This document shows positions 12,801 to 24,179 of a stretch of 64,000 bases of DNA, piece after piece. Origin of the DNA: Lonicera japonica (lineage: Eukaryota; Streptophyta; Magnoliopsida; Dipsacales; Caprifoliaceae); NCBI GenBank assembly GCA_021464415.1, contig CM038467.1, positions 12,107,411 to 12,171,410 of the forward strand, written 5' to 3'. Position numbers and translations under genes: made by a program. The notes under the pieces are model-generated. The model was not told where the DNA came from. It ran no database searches and worked only from the letters and a program-made list of their open reading frames with translations. How positions within the stretch are numbered: position 1 is the first letter of the stretch; every line of letters begins with the position of its first letter.

Positions 12801-14447
12801 TCTTTCAGTCCGTCACACACTTCTTTCTTTGGTGTTGAAAGACCGGCACCCCGTATGTCGATACCCTTACCCTTTCCCTTATCTGTATTTGATACAACAG
12901 GCATACTTGTCAGTGTCCTCGGAGCTCTTGATCTTCTTCGTATTTCAACGTTCATTTCAGATGCACGTGAACGCGATCCAATGCTTTCAACATCAATCAC
13001 ATACTTTTCTATCACCTAAGTTAAGAAAATTATAAAAAAAGCTACACATAAGTAGTTGTTAGTTTAATGAATATATATATATATATGCATTGTACATATA
13101 AGGTGAAGTATACCTTAATGGGTGGCATATCTTTTTGCTGGAATGCATTCTTAAGTTTTCGTATGTCCCACCTTACGAATAGTGGCTTGTCTTCGTCCTC
13201 TGGCTCGTCTGGCTCTATAAGACTGGTAACTTCGCAAAACCAGTACTGAAAATGCACAAACAGAGTATTTATGTTATAAGATCTAATAGGACGAATTTAA
13301 TAATTAACATAATTGTCTTTTGTCATAATTACCATCAACAATGGAACACATCCTGTTACTGTGGATGGCCTGCTTGTCTTTGCTATGATTGACTCCATTA
13401 GCCATTCATAGATAGCCAAAGCCCAATTGTATTTGTTTATCTCATCGATGCTGGACATAAGTTTTGCAAGGAACCATGGGATAGATGTTCCGGTGTTTGG
13501 GAAAAAAACAGAGTTACACAGTAAAACACACATTAGCTGTGCTACCCTATCCACATCGGTGGTGTTAACCAACTTCAATTTGCTGACTATCTCTCGTTCT
13601 ACATGGGTTTTTTGTAGTTGACCCCTGCTTAGACTAAAATTGCTTTGTATACCTGCGTCAACTTGTTGATTACCAGATATATCTATCCTATCACCAAAAC
13701 AAGGCACACCAAATATCTTAGTTACCCATGTCGGGGTCAACTTCACATGATTGCCACCAAATATAAACGTGCCAGTAGGAGCGTTATAGCATCTAATAAT
13801 TCTGATGATGTCCATGTCAGATTTGCGGTGCTTGGTCATTGCAACAAACCCCTGATTGTACATATCGAACAGTGGGTAGAAAGGTGTGTTCATCATTGAG
13901 TTAACATGTGATGAATTAAGCCCCCCTGCCTTGAACAACTCCAATGAACGACCAAATGATACCATGTTAGAGCGGAATTGATCTGTTGTGACGATTGCTG
14001 ATTCGCCATCTATTTGTACCTAGTTTAAAAGTAAATACTCCTTGGTTATGAGATTTGAATCATTTGAGTCGAAATATAACATCATCTAGTTTGGTTTAGT
14101 TTGTTTGCACACATTAAAACATACCAATGTAGCAGAACGGCTTTTATGGTGTGGAACGGGTTTACTTCTCTTTGTACCCCTTTTATCATTCAACGTTTGG
14201 TCATCATATTTGTCAGTTGATTGAACATTGTTGACCGGTTCATGATTGACCTGTATTAGACAATGAATTGTTAGTAAAAAATTGCCACACAATGTATCAT
14301 TATATAAATTTACAAACAGATTAAGGAACTATATTGTTATTTAATGATTAAAAATATTTGTTATATCGAATTTACCCTGCTTTTCTGGATATTCAATCGT
14401 GGACTCCTTCTTCTGTTAAGTAGCTCATTTTGCCTTTCCTGTGTCAT
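9855..14447 (-). CDS. PMD/DUF1985-like, coiled-coil and Ulp1-type cysteine protease protein of the MULE
   Basis: Ten exons on the minus strand stay in frame: 14447-14376, 14250-14125, 14019-13333, 13245-13114, 13015-11139, 11034-10950, 10853-10761, 10653-10420, 10320-10100, 10029-9855. They encode 1233 residues, every intron GT-AG. Residues 1-66 are basic (RRRSPRL, KRSKP). Residues 67-339 resemble the plant mobile domain/DUF1985 family (TPFYPLFDMY, TWVTKIFGVPCFGD, YNWALAIYEWL). Residues 340-965 are low-complexity with two long coiled coils. Residues 966-1233 are an Ulp1-like C48 domain with His1064 (KYHFTMMYLD), Asn1081 in the usual Asp position, Gln1172 and Cys1179 (CPHQSND-SVDCAVAVMYYM). 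The family cleaves SUMO or related isopeptide links; the substrate here is unknown. Genes of this make-up are carried by MULEs. Unlike the convergent transposase it has no nonsense codon. Earlier 5' exons cannot be excluded. Confidence 0.82.
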
Positions 14448-16125
14448 TTAACATGAATGAATATCATTACAAATCAAAATTGAGACATTAAGTGATATGT
14501 ACTCATTCATGAAGATATAAAGATATAAATTAAGAATAAACAGGGAATCAAAATCTGAAATTACTATAATAAATGATATACACAAATGGCTGTCAATTCT
14601 ATAAAAGGATTCGAAAAAATTACACATGTATAAACAAAACAGATACATGTATTTCGATTTATAGCAATGTCAATGTGATATAAAAAAAAATTGAACTGTT
14701 TATTTTGTTTATAATCTAGCATTCATATCATTAATGTCAAAAATCCCTATGTACGGCAAAATTAGAACTCATAATAGAGTCCATACATGTCCGTGCATTT
14801 CGGATTAAAACAGGTATAATATATGTGATATTACTATGGCATCATTTATCGCATACAGATACAAAATGCATCCAAGTATGTTACAGGTTTATCACTTTAA
14901 CAGTTGAATTCATTTCGAAATCGTAACATGCAAAACCACGTTGTAATATATAATAATACTGATGTGGTAAGATCATTTCAAAAACAATATCGAGGAAATA
15001 ATCCACGTGTACAATGAGGGTTTATCACTTTCAGTATATACACATTTGTACCTACGTGTATCTGTCCATATACATTAACTAATATCCGTAATATTTCGTT
15101 ATGAGGAACATTTCAAGATAGGCACATTCGGTTCTTAAACCGTGTTAGTACATATGTTTACTGTATAATTCTTATGATGTATACTACAGAAAATGAACAA
15201 CATATTATCCCCAAAAGTTAGGGTTTCGAGAGGAAACAAACAATGAATCAACGGCTAATACTTTGTAACTATATTTATTACTTGATGGGGTTGATAACGT
15301 ACCTATTCTTTCCCACTGTCCATTATCGCTGAAGTGGTTTATACTTGTTATCTTCTTCTCTTACACTTGTTCGAAGTTTACAGAGATTCTATATTTATAT
15401 GATACTTAATACTATTCGAATAAGTAAGGAATCAAGCTGTGATTTTCAATCCGGCGGATGAAATGGTATCGTATCTGTTATAGCGATAATCAGCTCCAAG
15501 ATTTCAGTCGTCAATCTGTTTGATATTTTAACCTCTTTTTTTTTAGCTGGATATTCCTTTTTTTTCCAAAATTAATGCGTCTTTGTTATATATATTTATG
15601 ATTCAAGTATTTCAACTCGAAATTACGGTTGAAATCTATTATGGAAACAAATCAAAATATATTAGTCGGACCCGTACCAGGATCCATGTTGGCCCACTTT
15701 ATCCGAATGTTTAATATCAATAATTATTCATTTCATTGGTAATATATACATTTCAACTTATCTCTTTAATGTTCGTAATTATTAATTGCGATTAATTTAA
15801 ACTATATGGACAATATATACAAAGTTAATATTACACATAGTAAACAATATATTATATATTTAACTTTTTTTTAAAAAGAAACAACAATTATAAAAGATAC
15901 CGAATCAATTTCACATTATAGACGTTATAATATAGGGTATTGACATTGATGATGTCAATATATTAAGATTCGTTCGAAACAATACACATTTCATTTATAT
16001 TAAATATAATATAAAATATAAAACATACTAAATTATTATGACATTAAATTTGTTATCATATAACTTGTTGTAATTTAGCACACTATGATACACCTGATAA
16101 TATCATTAACTATTCTTTTTATATA
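14448..16125. other. Upstream region of the PMD/Ulp1 gene
   Basis: No gene. Motif copies ACAGATA/ACAGGTA or complements occur near 14639, 14812, 14857, 15059 and 15472, so the promoter side of this gene also carries the element motif, though less densely than 3.6-5.2 kb. Confidence 0.45.
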
Positions 16126-19100
16126 ATTCAGTTCATATAACTGTTATATAATAACACTTTACATTGTATAATTTCAAACAAATTTGTTAAAATGTTTGGA
16201 AAATATATTAAATTATAATATATCTGTTTAAATACAATATATTGGCAATAATAAGCATGAAATCAAAGTTCCCCCAAAACAAAATAGTACAATTAATCAT
16301 ATATATACATTGTTGAATATACCTGTTATATCATTCGAAAAAATTCCATATTAAAATGATTCCAAGCATATATATCCAATTGGATGGATGGTAATTGTCT
16401 GTTTCTTTCACAAATAACCAACTGTGGTGATTATGGTGGGGTGTTCAAGAATAAATATTATGTTTGTCAGATCCGCAATCCTATTAACACGGTATAAAGC
16501 ATTTATATGTACGTAACGAACTATTGCATAATTTATATGCCGACAATATATTCATTAGTTCACCATGTAAAACATACAGAAATTTTATATCAAAAACATA
16601 AATAACAATACCTATTAACATTCGAAATATCCAATTGGATTGTAATTGTCTGTTTCTGTTGTATCATTCGAAAAAATTCCCTATTAACATGATATCAAGC
16701 ATATATATCCAATTGGATTGTAATTGGCTGTTTCTGTCACAAATAACCAAAACTTTAATTATAAGTATTGCTAATTATTCTATCCGCATTATTTACTTAA
16801 AATTTACCTTTTTTATAATAGATATGATCAGGCGAATGCTTATGAAATTTTTAAAAATAACCATACCTATTAACATTCAATTCATCTTTCAGTAAAATTA
16901 TCAAGATAGGTATTTAATGTAGAAAGTTACACGAACTTATAAACTGAATCAATTTACGGTGTTAGTCCAAGATCAAAATGGTCGATCAACATATTTAAAT
17001 TGTTTTTAAAAACATATTCACCAAGTAAGATAATTTGACTCTTAATAAGTTATTTTGTATCTGCTAAACCACATATTTATTCGTGTTTTACTATTACGTT
17101 ACATACATAGAATTATGATATTCTAATCGAACATATTTTACTGTACAATATATGTATTCTGATCCTGTTTATGGATATGTTATAAAAAAGTAAATAAAAT
17201 CAAATATTTGTTTATTAACCAAGATTTAAGAAAATGTTTAAAATTTTAATACACACTTAACTACCTTAAAGATCACATAATTCAGTTCATATAACTGTTA
17301 TATAATAACACTTTACAGTTTACATTGTATAATTTCAACCAAATTTGTGGAAATATTTGGAAAATATATTAAATTATAATATATCTGTATAAATACAATA
17401 TATGGGCAAAAATAAGCATGAAATTTTTAAAAATAACCTTACCTATTAACATTCAATTCATCTTTCAGTAAAATTATCAAAATAGGTATTTACGTAGAAA
17501 GCTACACGAACTTATAAATTGAATCAATTTACGATGTTAATCAAAAATCAAAATGGTCGATCAACATATTTAAATTGTTTTTAATAACATATTCAGCAAG
17601 AAAGATAAATTAAATTATAATATATCTGTTTAAATACAATATATTGGCAATAATAAGCATGAAATCATAGTTCCCCAAAAACACAATAGTACGATTAACC
17701 ATATATATACATTGTTGAATATATCAGTTATATCATTCATTCGAAAAAAAAATCCATATTAAAATGATACCAAGCATACATATATCCAATTGGATGAATG
17801 GTAATTGTCTGTTTCTGTCATAAATAACCAACTGTGGTGATTATGGTGGGGTGTTCAAGAATAGATATTATGTTTGTCAGATCTGCAATCCTATTAACAC
17901 GGTATAAAGCATTTATATGACGTTTAACGAACTATTGCATAATTTATGGGCCGACAATATATTCACTAGTTCACCATATAAAACATACAGAAATTTTATA
18001 TCAAAAACATAAATATATGTATCTGAATTGCAATGATTACGACGGACCGTTTTAAACTTAGTTAACACATGACATTATAACCGTATAATATCAATATAAA
18101 ATTTTGTCGTGGATCCCAAAACTTTAATTATAAGTATTGCTAATTATTATATCCGCATTTTTTACTTAAAATTTACCTTTTTATAATAGATATGATCAGA
18201 CGAATGCTTATGAAATTTTTAAAAGTAACCATACCTATTAATATTCAATTCATCTTTCAGTAAAATTATCCAGATAGGTATTTAATGTAGAAAGTTAGAT
18301 GAACATATAAATTGAATCAATTTACGATGTTAGTCCAAAATCAAAATGGTCGATCAACATATTTAAATTGTTTTTAAAAACATGTTTATTCGTGTTTTGC
18401 TATTACGTTACGTACATATAATTATTATCTGCTAATCGAACATATTTTACTGGACAATATATGTATTCTGATCCCGTTTATGGATATGTTATAAAAAACT
18501 AAATAAAATCAAATATTTGTTTATTAACCAAGATTTAAGAAAATGCTTAAACTTTTAATACACACTTAACTACCTTAAAGATCACATAATTCAGTTCATA
18601 TAACTGTGATATAACAACACGTTACATTGTATAATTTCAACCAAATTTGTGAAAATGTTTGGAAAATAGATTAAATTATAATATATCTGTATAAATACAA
18701 TATATGGGCAAAGATAAGCATGAAATCATAGTTTCCCAAAAACACAATAGTACGATTAATCATATAGATACATTGTTTCATATATCTGTTTTATCATTCG
18801 AAAAAATTCCATATTAACATGATTTCATGCATATATATCCAATTGGATTGTAATTGTCTGTTTCTATCACAAATAACCAAAACTTTAATTATAAGTAATG
18901 ATAATTATTCTATCCGCATTTTTTACTTAAAATTTACCTTTTTTATAATAGATATGATCAGACGAATGCTTATGAATTTTTTAAAAATAAACATACCTAT
19001 TAACATTCAATTCAGCTTTCAGTAAAATTATCAAGATAGGTATTTAATGTAGAAAGTTACACAAACTTATACATTGAATCAATTTACGATGTTAGTCCAA

Positions 19101-19850
19101 AATCAAAATGGTCGTTCAACATATTTAAATTGTTTTTAATAACATATTCACCAAGTAAGATAATTTGACTGTTAATAAGTTATTTTGTATCTGCTAAACC
19201 ACATATTTATTCGTGTTTTATTATTACGTTACATACATAGAATTATGATATTCTAATCGAACATATTTTACTGTACAATATATGTATTCTGATCCCGTTT
19301 ATGGATATGTTATAAAAAACTAAATAAAATCAAATATTTGTTTATTAATCAAGATTTAAGAAAATGTTTAAACTTATAATACACACTTAACTACCTTAAA
19401 GATCACATAATTCAGTACATATAACTGTTATATAATAACACTTTACATTGTATAATTTCAACCAAATTTGTGGAAATATTTGGAAAATATATTAAATTAT
19501 AATATATATGTATAAATACAATACATGGACAAAAATAAGCATGAAATTTTTAAAAATAACCTTACCTATTAACATTCAATTCATCTTTCAGTAAAATTAT
19601 CAAAATAGGTATTTAATGTAGAAAGTTACACGAACTTATAAATTGAATCAATTTACAATGTTAGTCGAAAATCAAAATGGTCAATCAACATATTTAAATT
19701 GTTTTTAATAACATATTCAACAAGTAAGATAAGTTGACTGTTAATAAGTTATTTTATATCTGTTAAACCACATATTTATTCGTGTTTTACTACTACGTTA
19801 CATGCATACAAATATGATCTGCTAGTCGAAATATTTACATTATAAATACA
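16126..19850. repeat. Higher-order repeat field, ~3.7 kb, internal to the MULE
   Basis: Long blocks recur in the same order. ATAATTCAGTTCATATAACTG begins at about 16126, 17278, 18590 and (one mismatch) 19410. The phrase ATCAATTTACGATGTTAGTC with AAAATGGTCGATCAACATAT recurs near 16950, 17530, 18318, 19080 and 19648. CAACTGTGGTGATTATGG recurs near 16410 and 17830. Spacings of about 570-790 and 820-1310 bp show that blocks have been duplicated, deleted and shuffled. Short open frames inside (16635-16895, 18819-19025) are two copies of the same repeat, not genes. Copies of ATATCTGT(T/A)TAAATACAATAT place the element motif in most units. Confidence 0.85.
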
Positions 19851-20563
19851 CAATAGTACGATTAGTCATAGTTGTTTATATAATTCAAACAACTTACATT
19901 ATAAATACATTCCTGCATATATCTGTTAACTGTTTATCAAGTATAGTAATTAAATTCTATAAACCTGTCTCAATACTAGGGGTGTAATCCCAGTTTCATA
20001 TTGATATAATTATAACAATATAACGCGTACATATATACATATATAACTGTTAGCATGTACTTACACTTATTAGTTAACAATGATCCATTAGTTTCTAGAT
20101 ATATTAAAATAATACATTGCATATATTGTACATTATTATAATATTGATAATTTATTGTAATAAACAACTAAACAAGTAAATAATCACATAATATTTTTAT
20201 TTGTGTACGACTTTCTATGTACTTCAATTACCAATTAATTCATGTACATACATTTGTTAATTTATTATTATGTATATTAATTAAATTTTATAAATATGTT
20301 TCAAAATATAATAAACAACTAATTGTATTTGTTTAATATAATTGTAAGAATAATCTTGGGTTGTGATGATTAACTAAACAATTATACTGTTACAGAATAT
20401 TTCTATCTTTTTATAAATTATGGGCAATGAATTATGGATTCACTCCAAAAAAGAGTTCTCTAATTCTTCAAAGCTCCCGCCAATAATATTGTATATATTA
20501 ACATTCACAGCAAGTTACATTAAAACAATAAAACCAAACCACTTGACCAGGCTTAACTCTGCA
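19851..20563. other. AT-rich spacer left of the GRF gene
   Basis: No coding frame or RNA gene supported. TACTAGGGGTGTAATCCCAG near 19974 has a small hairpin and recalls transposon termini, but no partner was found. Confidence 0.4.
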
Positions 20564-20840
20564 ATGGCAATGGGATTCGTTTGTTACTGCGGACTTCAAA
20601 CAGTAACTAGGACTTCGACAACACCACAAAACCCTGGCCGTCGATTTCTCACATGCCCCATTCCATCGGTTAGTTTAAATTTTTATATTCATTCATATTT
20701 TCAGATAATAATCTTGATATACAACTGACATATATAAGTTTCTAAAACAGAACTCAGCTTGTGGATTTTTCCTTTGGGAGGACATCGCTATTTGGATTCA
20801 CAACAACCAGCGTGTTGTAAAACGGGAGAAGTTTTTGTGG
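20564..20840 (+). CDS. GRF-type zinc-finger protein, possibly continuing to 21014
   Basis: Exon 1 (20564-20668) reads MAMGFVCYCGLQTVTRTST then TPQNPGRRFLTCPIPS. Exon 2 (20751-20840) reads NSACGFFLWEDIAIWIHNN and on to KREKFLW. Together they show the GRF zinc-finger signature: CxCG, a T-x-NPGRRF-C stretch and CGFFLWED, a fold that binds single-stranded DNA in host proteins. The intron is bounded by TCG|GTTAGT and AAACAG|AAC. A third exon near 20948-21014 (RYIGKQVHVIHVLFK) is possible but weak, and no clear stop-terminated model was reached. I chose the ATG at 20564 because the finger starts six codons later; an in-frame ATG at 20420 adds residues without similarity. Small GRF proteins are common in plant repeats. 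Its position inside the proposed MULE suggests an element gene. Confidence 0.6.
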
Positions 20841-21311
20841 GTCATATTATTTATATGTTTTTACATTATATGGAGGATGTCTACATATGAAAAATGAAAA
20901 GCTTGTTATGTTTTATATATATAATAAATAATGCAACTGTTCACAGAAGGTATATTGGCAAACAAGTTCACGTAATACACGTTTTGTTTAAAGGACGTAT
21001 GTTCTTCAATTTAGGTAAGTATAATTTGAAAATATCCAATCATATATAGTTAAAACACAAAACCATTTCCATCATACAGATTATAAAATAAAAGCCACAA
21101 ATCTCGCATATTAATACTCTCAATCACATAGCAGATACATTAATAAAACATTTTAAATTATAATTAATTAGTAATAAAAAAAAAACTATTAACATGTCAT
21201 CAACATTACCAAATTTAGCAAAATTATAATTGTTTCAAAACAAACACAACTTAACCATCCAAAAAAAAAAACATACCATCCAAAGAAAAAACCATGGTCA
21301 ACCATCATCAT

Positions 21312-21836
21312 TCACCAGCCAGGGTAGGGATTGTCTGTTGAAGAGCTGTGTGCGTATCTATCATCGTCTTCTTCACCGTAATCTCGTCCAATTTCACTAA
21401 CGTCAAAGTCCGATCCGGAAGACGAAGAATCAGTTGTAGACAGATCTTCATTCTCCTCTCGCTCAATATCTTCAATATCCTCAAGCCATGGTGCAATTTC
21501 GGATTGTAAACCATCACCGGATTCTTCACCTTCGTTTTCGTTGTCAGAATCGCCATTGTCGCTTTCTTCGTCACCATCCCCGTCATCTTCGTTTTCACCC
21601 AAGTCATCTTCTTCATCAGCTGCCAGAGCATTTGTATTATCCATAGATGGATCATTGGATCTATCATCGTGACACACACGTTCGTCTTTGGTTTGACATT
21701 CACCAACATCGTGTTTGTTTATGTTTTGGTCTGGTGACGATACAGATGATTGCTCCAACGTCCGTTGTCTTTTATTTGGTTCTAGAATTGCCGGTGAAGA
21801 TGTTGTACGTTTTAATACTCTATTCGGACTCTCCAT
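21312..21836 (-). CDS. Acidic protein of unknown function, 174 residues
   Basis: A single open frame from MESPNRVLKRTTSSPAILEP to NPYPGW and stop. The N-terminal 30 residues are basic with a KRQR nuclear-localisation-like motif. Residues of about 75-160 are extremely rich in Asp, Glu, Ser and Gly (DEEDDLGENEDDGDGDEE and similar). No known domain is recognised. It faces away from the GRF gene and sits in the right part of the proposed MULE. Its GC content is clearly above its surroundings, as expected of a coding frame. It could be an element ORF analogous in position to the uncharacterised extra ORFs of VANDAL elements, or an unrelated acidic-tail protein. Confidence 0.55.
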   Translation of the reverse strand: MESPNRVLKRTTSSPAILEPNKRQRTLEQSSVSSPDQNINKHDVGECQTKDERVCHDDRSNDPSMDNTNALAADEEDDLGENEDDGDGDEESDNGDSDNENEGEESGDGLQSEIAPWLEDIEDIEREENEDLSTTDSSSSGSDFDVSEIGRDYGEEDDDRYAHSSSTDNPYPGW

Positions 21837-21839
21837 TGA

Positions 21840-22261
21840 TACAACCCGTATTTCGTACGGTTACAAATGATATATCTGTTTTGTTTAATATATATTGTAA
21901 CGGACGACCGCATATCCATCGGAACAGTCGTATATATATTAATGCACGAATCGGAATGCGAAGGGACATGTCTGTTGATGATGCCGGTGTATACCATAAT
22001 TCGAGGTGTGGACATTCATATATCTGTTTTGGCGCGTTGACTATGGTATGCTGCGATTTCCAATATAAGAGATAATTACCTTCTATTAATCACAGTTTCC
22101 TCTATATTAAATTCTTATTATGATTATTAATAAATATATATATATATAAACTGTTATATATTATATAGTCAACAATAATTTCCATCAATATAATATATGA
22201 ATTTTTTTAAAATTAGTAATTTTCTTATGATATGTCAAAATCAATTTTGTATATATCATAT
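21840..22261. other. Spacer upstream of the acidic ORF
   Basis: Contains two ATATCTGTTTTG motif copies (about 21870 and 22020) in the likely promoter side of the acidic ORF. No gene. Confidence 0.4.
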
Positions 22262-22372
22262 ATGTTTCATGCAACAAATTTTCTTATACAGATGTTTCAT
22301 GCAACAAATTTTCTTATACAGATGTTACATGCAACAAATTTTCTGATACAGATGTTACATTCAACATTTCAA
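22262..22372. repeat. Short tandem repeat, ~30 bp x 3.5
   Basis: Units begin ATGTTTCATGCAACAAATTT and end TCTTATACAG; three full copies and a decayed fourth are in direct orientation. Every unit junction makes ATACAGATG, close to the element motif ACAGATA. There are no spacers, so it is not a CRISPR-like array. Confidence 0.85.
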
Positions 22373-22845
22373 TTTTGAATAAATATTAAATTTCATACAA
22401 AAATTTTATAAAAATATATATTATAAGGTTTCATACAGTATGAATCTTATTTGATGATTACATGTTTCCAATTGTGTATATGTATCTGTATATGTGTTCA
22501 TAAATATTTACATATATGGTGTTAATCAAAAAATACGCATATTAAATAGACAAACATAATTATAGAATGTTTACTGAAAAATCCAACAATTATGGTAAGA
22601 ATATTAACGTTAATTTTCCTTGTTTATTCCGTGGGGGTAATTTAGTCTATAAGAAAAGTCTTAATTGTTGCCTTTTACTAATATATAGATTTATTGTGTC
22701 CTCAAATCCAATTAATTACGATAACAGGGAGGTAAAACTAATAACCCCTTGTATTAATTTTGAAGCAGTTTTGTATATGCGTACACTGACATTGGTTGGT
22801 TCAGTATAAAATTGATCATTTTGGTTTAGTAATCAAACTGTTGCC

Positions 22846-23499
22846 AACAGCTGAACATAACCCTCCAATTAGCAAATTCTCTCCTGTGCGAGAGAGAATT
22901 TCTAAAGAGAAACAGCCGTCGCAAGGATTCAAAACGTGTTGAAAAGGATAATTTCGTCAAACACCAAGTAAACGCATGAATCCAATTGGTCTAAATTTTC
23001 TTCTTCTTGTTATTTATTGCTATTTGATGCCGAAAATGAAAAGGACAAGGACAATTGAAAGTTACGGGATATATATTAATTTACAGTGACTTCCCTAAAT
23101 GACCCCTAAGTCAAAGTCCACAGAATATTAATCATTATAAAGTCTTTTTGCCCCAAAAAGAACGCTGCGTCTTTATTTCACACATTTACTAATTAGTAGC
23201 CATTAAGTCGGTTCACATTAATAAGTGCGCATCATAATGCCCAACATGATGCTAACTTTTTTTGGTTAGTTAGACCTAACCCGTTCAAAATTATTGAAAA
23301 CTAAGAGTGTGTTGCATGTATACGTCATCAGTACGTGTAACACGAGGGAGGAATTAGCATGGCAATTATTGTTGGTACGCAAATAAAATTATAATAATAT
23401 TAAATGTACTACGAGTTCTACTCTCAAAACAAGAAAGTGAAGGGGAGGGGAGGCCAGAGGTAATTTCCGGTACTTTGGAATTTTGAATATTTTTCAAGA
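22846..23499. other. Intergenic DNA, no gene seen
   Basis: Moderately AT-rich sequence right of the proposed MULE end. A small palindrome (CTCTCCTGTGCGAGAGAGAA) lies near 22880. No coding frame supported. Confidence 0.5.
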
Positions 23500-23510
23500 C
23501 CTATAAACTA

Positions 23511-24168
23511 AGGTAATTAACACTTTTGACTCTTGAAGTTTATCATTGTTTCCATAGTCATCTTGGAACTTCTTCTATTTTTCGGTAAAAGCATACCCAA
23601 AGTTTGTTCCGTATACCATGGTCGTCCAAAACGAGATGTCCCGTTAAAAAATAGGACGAAATGACCATTTGCAAGGATATTTGTGAATCAAACACACTAC
23701 CTTTCTTGCCTTCTTGGTAATTCTTATGATTCATTTATCATTATATGTGTAGCATATTTGAGAGCGAAGGTGCGTTAGTAAAAGGGTGAAGTAGAGGCAG
23801 AACAGAAAAAAAAATTGTGGTTATGGGTGAAGGAAAATGTGAGAAGAAAATTGTTTTAGAGAGAGATTTAGTTGGAGTTTAGGAGGTTCTTGCGATGGAG
23901 GTGAGTTAGAGAATTGGGATGATGATAATGCAATTGAAATGAGATGGAGATGAAACAGAGTAAGAAGAATGGTGGAAGGGAATACCAAAAGTACCCTTGC
24001 ACATCCCTTGCAAATGGTCATTCTGTTTAATCTTTTAACTGGACATATATCCGATTTTGAACGACCATGAAACATGGGACAAACTTTGAGTGTGCTTTTG
24101 CCGAAAAAAGAAAATTTAGGAAGATTATTAAAAAGTTGTAAACTTTAAGAGTCAAAAGTGTTAATTAG
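23511..24168. mobile_element. MULE-type MITE, 658 bp, long TIRs and 11-bp TSD
   Basis: The ends read (AGG)TAATTAACACTTTTGACTC inward from both sides. The inverted repeats run about 200 bp and share CAAAGTTTGT, CATGGTCGT and AATGACCATTTGCAAGG. CCTATAAACTA occurs on both sides (23500-23510 and 24169-24179), an 11-bp duplication within the Mutator range. No coding capacity: the open frame in its right arm is a by-product of the inverted repeat. Confidence 0.88.
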
Positions 24169-24179
24169 CCTATAAACTA

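Larger units (their letters stand above)
3046..22845. mobile_element. Very large Mutator-like element (VANDAL/Kaonashi-like MULE)
   Basis: Seen: a MURA-type transposase on + (6408-8638), a PMD/Ulp1 gene on - (14447-9855), a GRF zinc-finger gene, an acidic ORF, internal repeats, and a short motif TAYCTGT scattered across the non-coding DNA. Known: MULEs that capture Ulp1-like protease genes (Kaonashi in Arabidopsis, CUMULE in melon) and VANDAL MULEs with extra ORFs are described. Boundaries are the weak point. The proposed ends are GGGCAACTGTTG near 3046 and the inverse CTGTTGCC ending near 22845, with only patchy inverted similarity inside: ACTAATATAT, AAATCC and GGTAAAA recur in order. No target duplication was found. 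The true element may be shorter, and the right-hand third could be a second element. Confidence 0.5.

Noticed and set aside
11097..13035. Plus-strand open frames opposite the PMD/Ulp1 exon 5
   Set aside because: They are antisense shadows of a long real exon and have no domain of their own.
16635..19025. Two similar 68-86-residue frames (16635-16895, 18819-19025)
   Set aside because: They are the same AT-rich repeat unit read twice; the similarity reflects DNA duplication, not protein conservation.
19974..20000. Helitron-like terminus (CTAG followed by a small hairpin)
   Set aside because: The hairpin is weak, no TC start or RepHel gene was found, and no partner end could be placed.
20420..20563. 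Upstream in-frame start for the GRF protein
   Set aside because: The added 48 residues have no similarity and read as AT-rich leader; the ATG at 20564 begins the zinc finger directly.
22262..22372. CRISPR-like array
   Set aside because: Units are contiguous without spacers and the DNA is plant nuclear; it is a plain tandem repeat.
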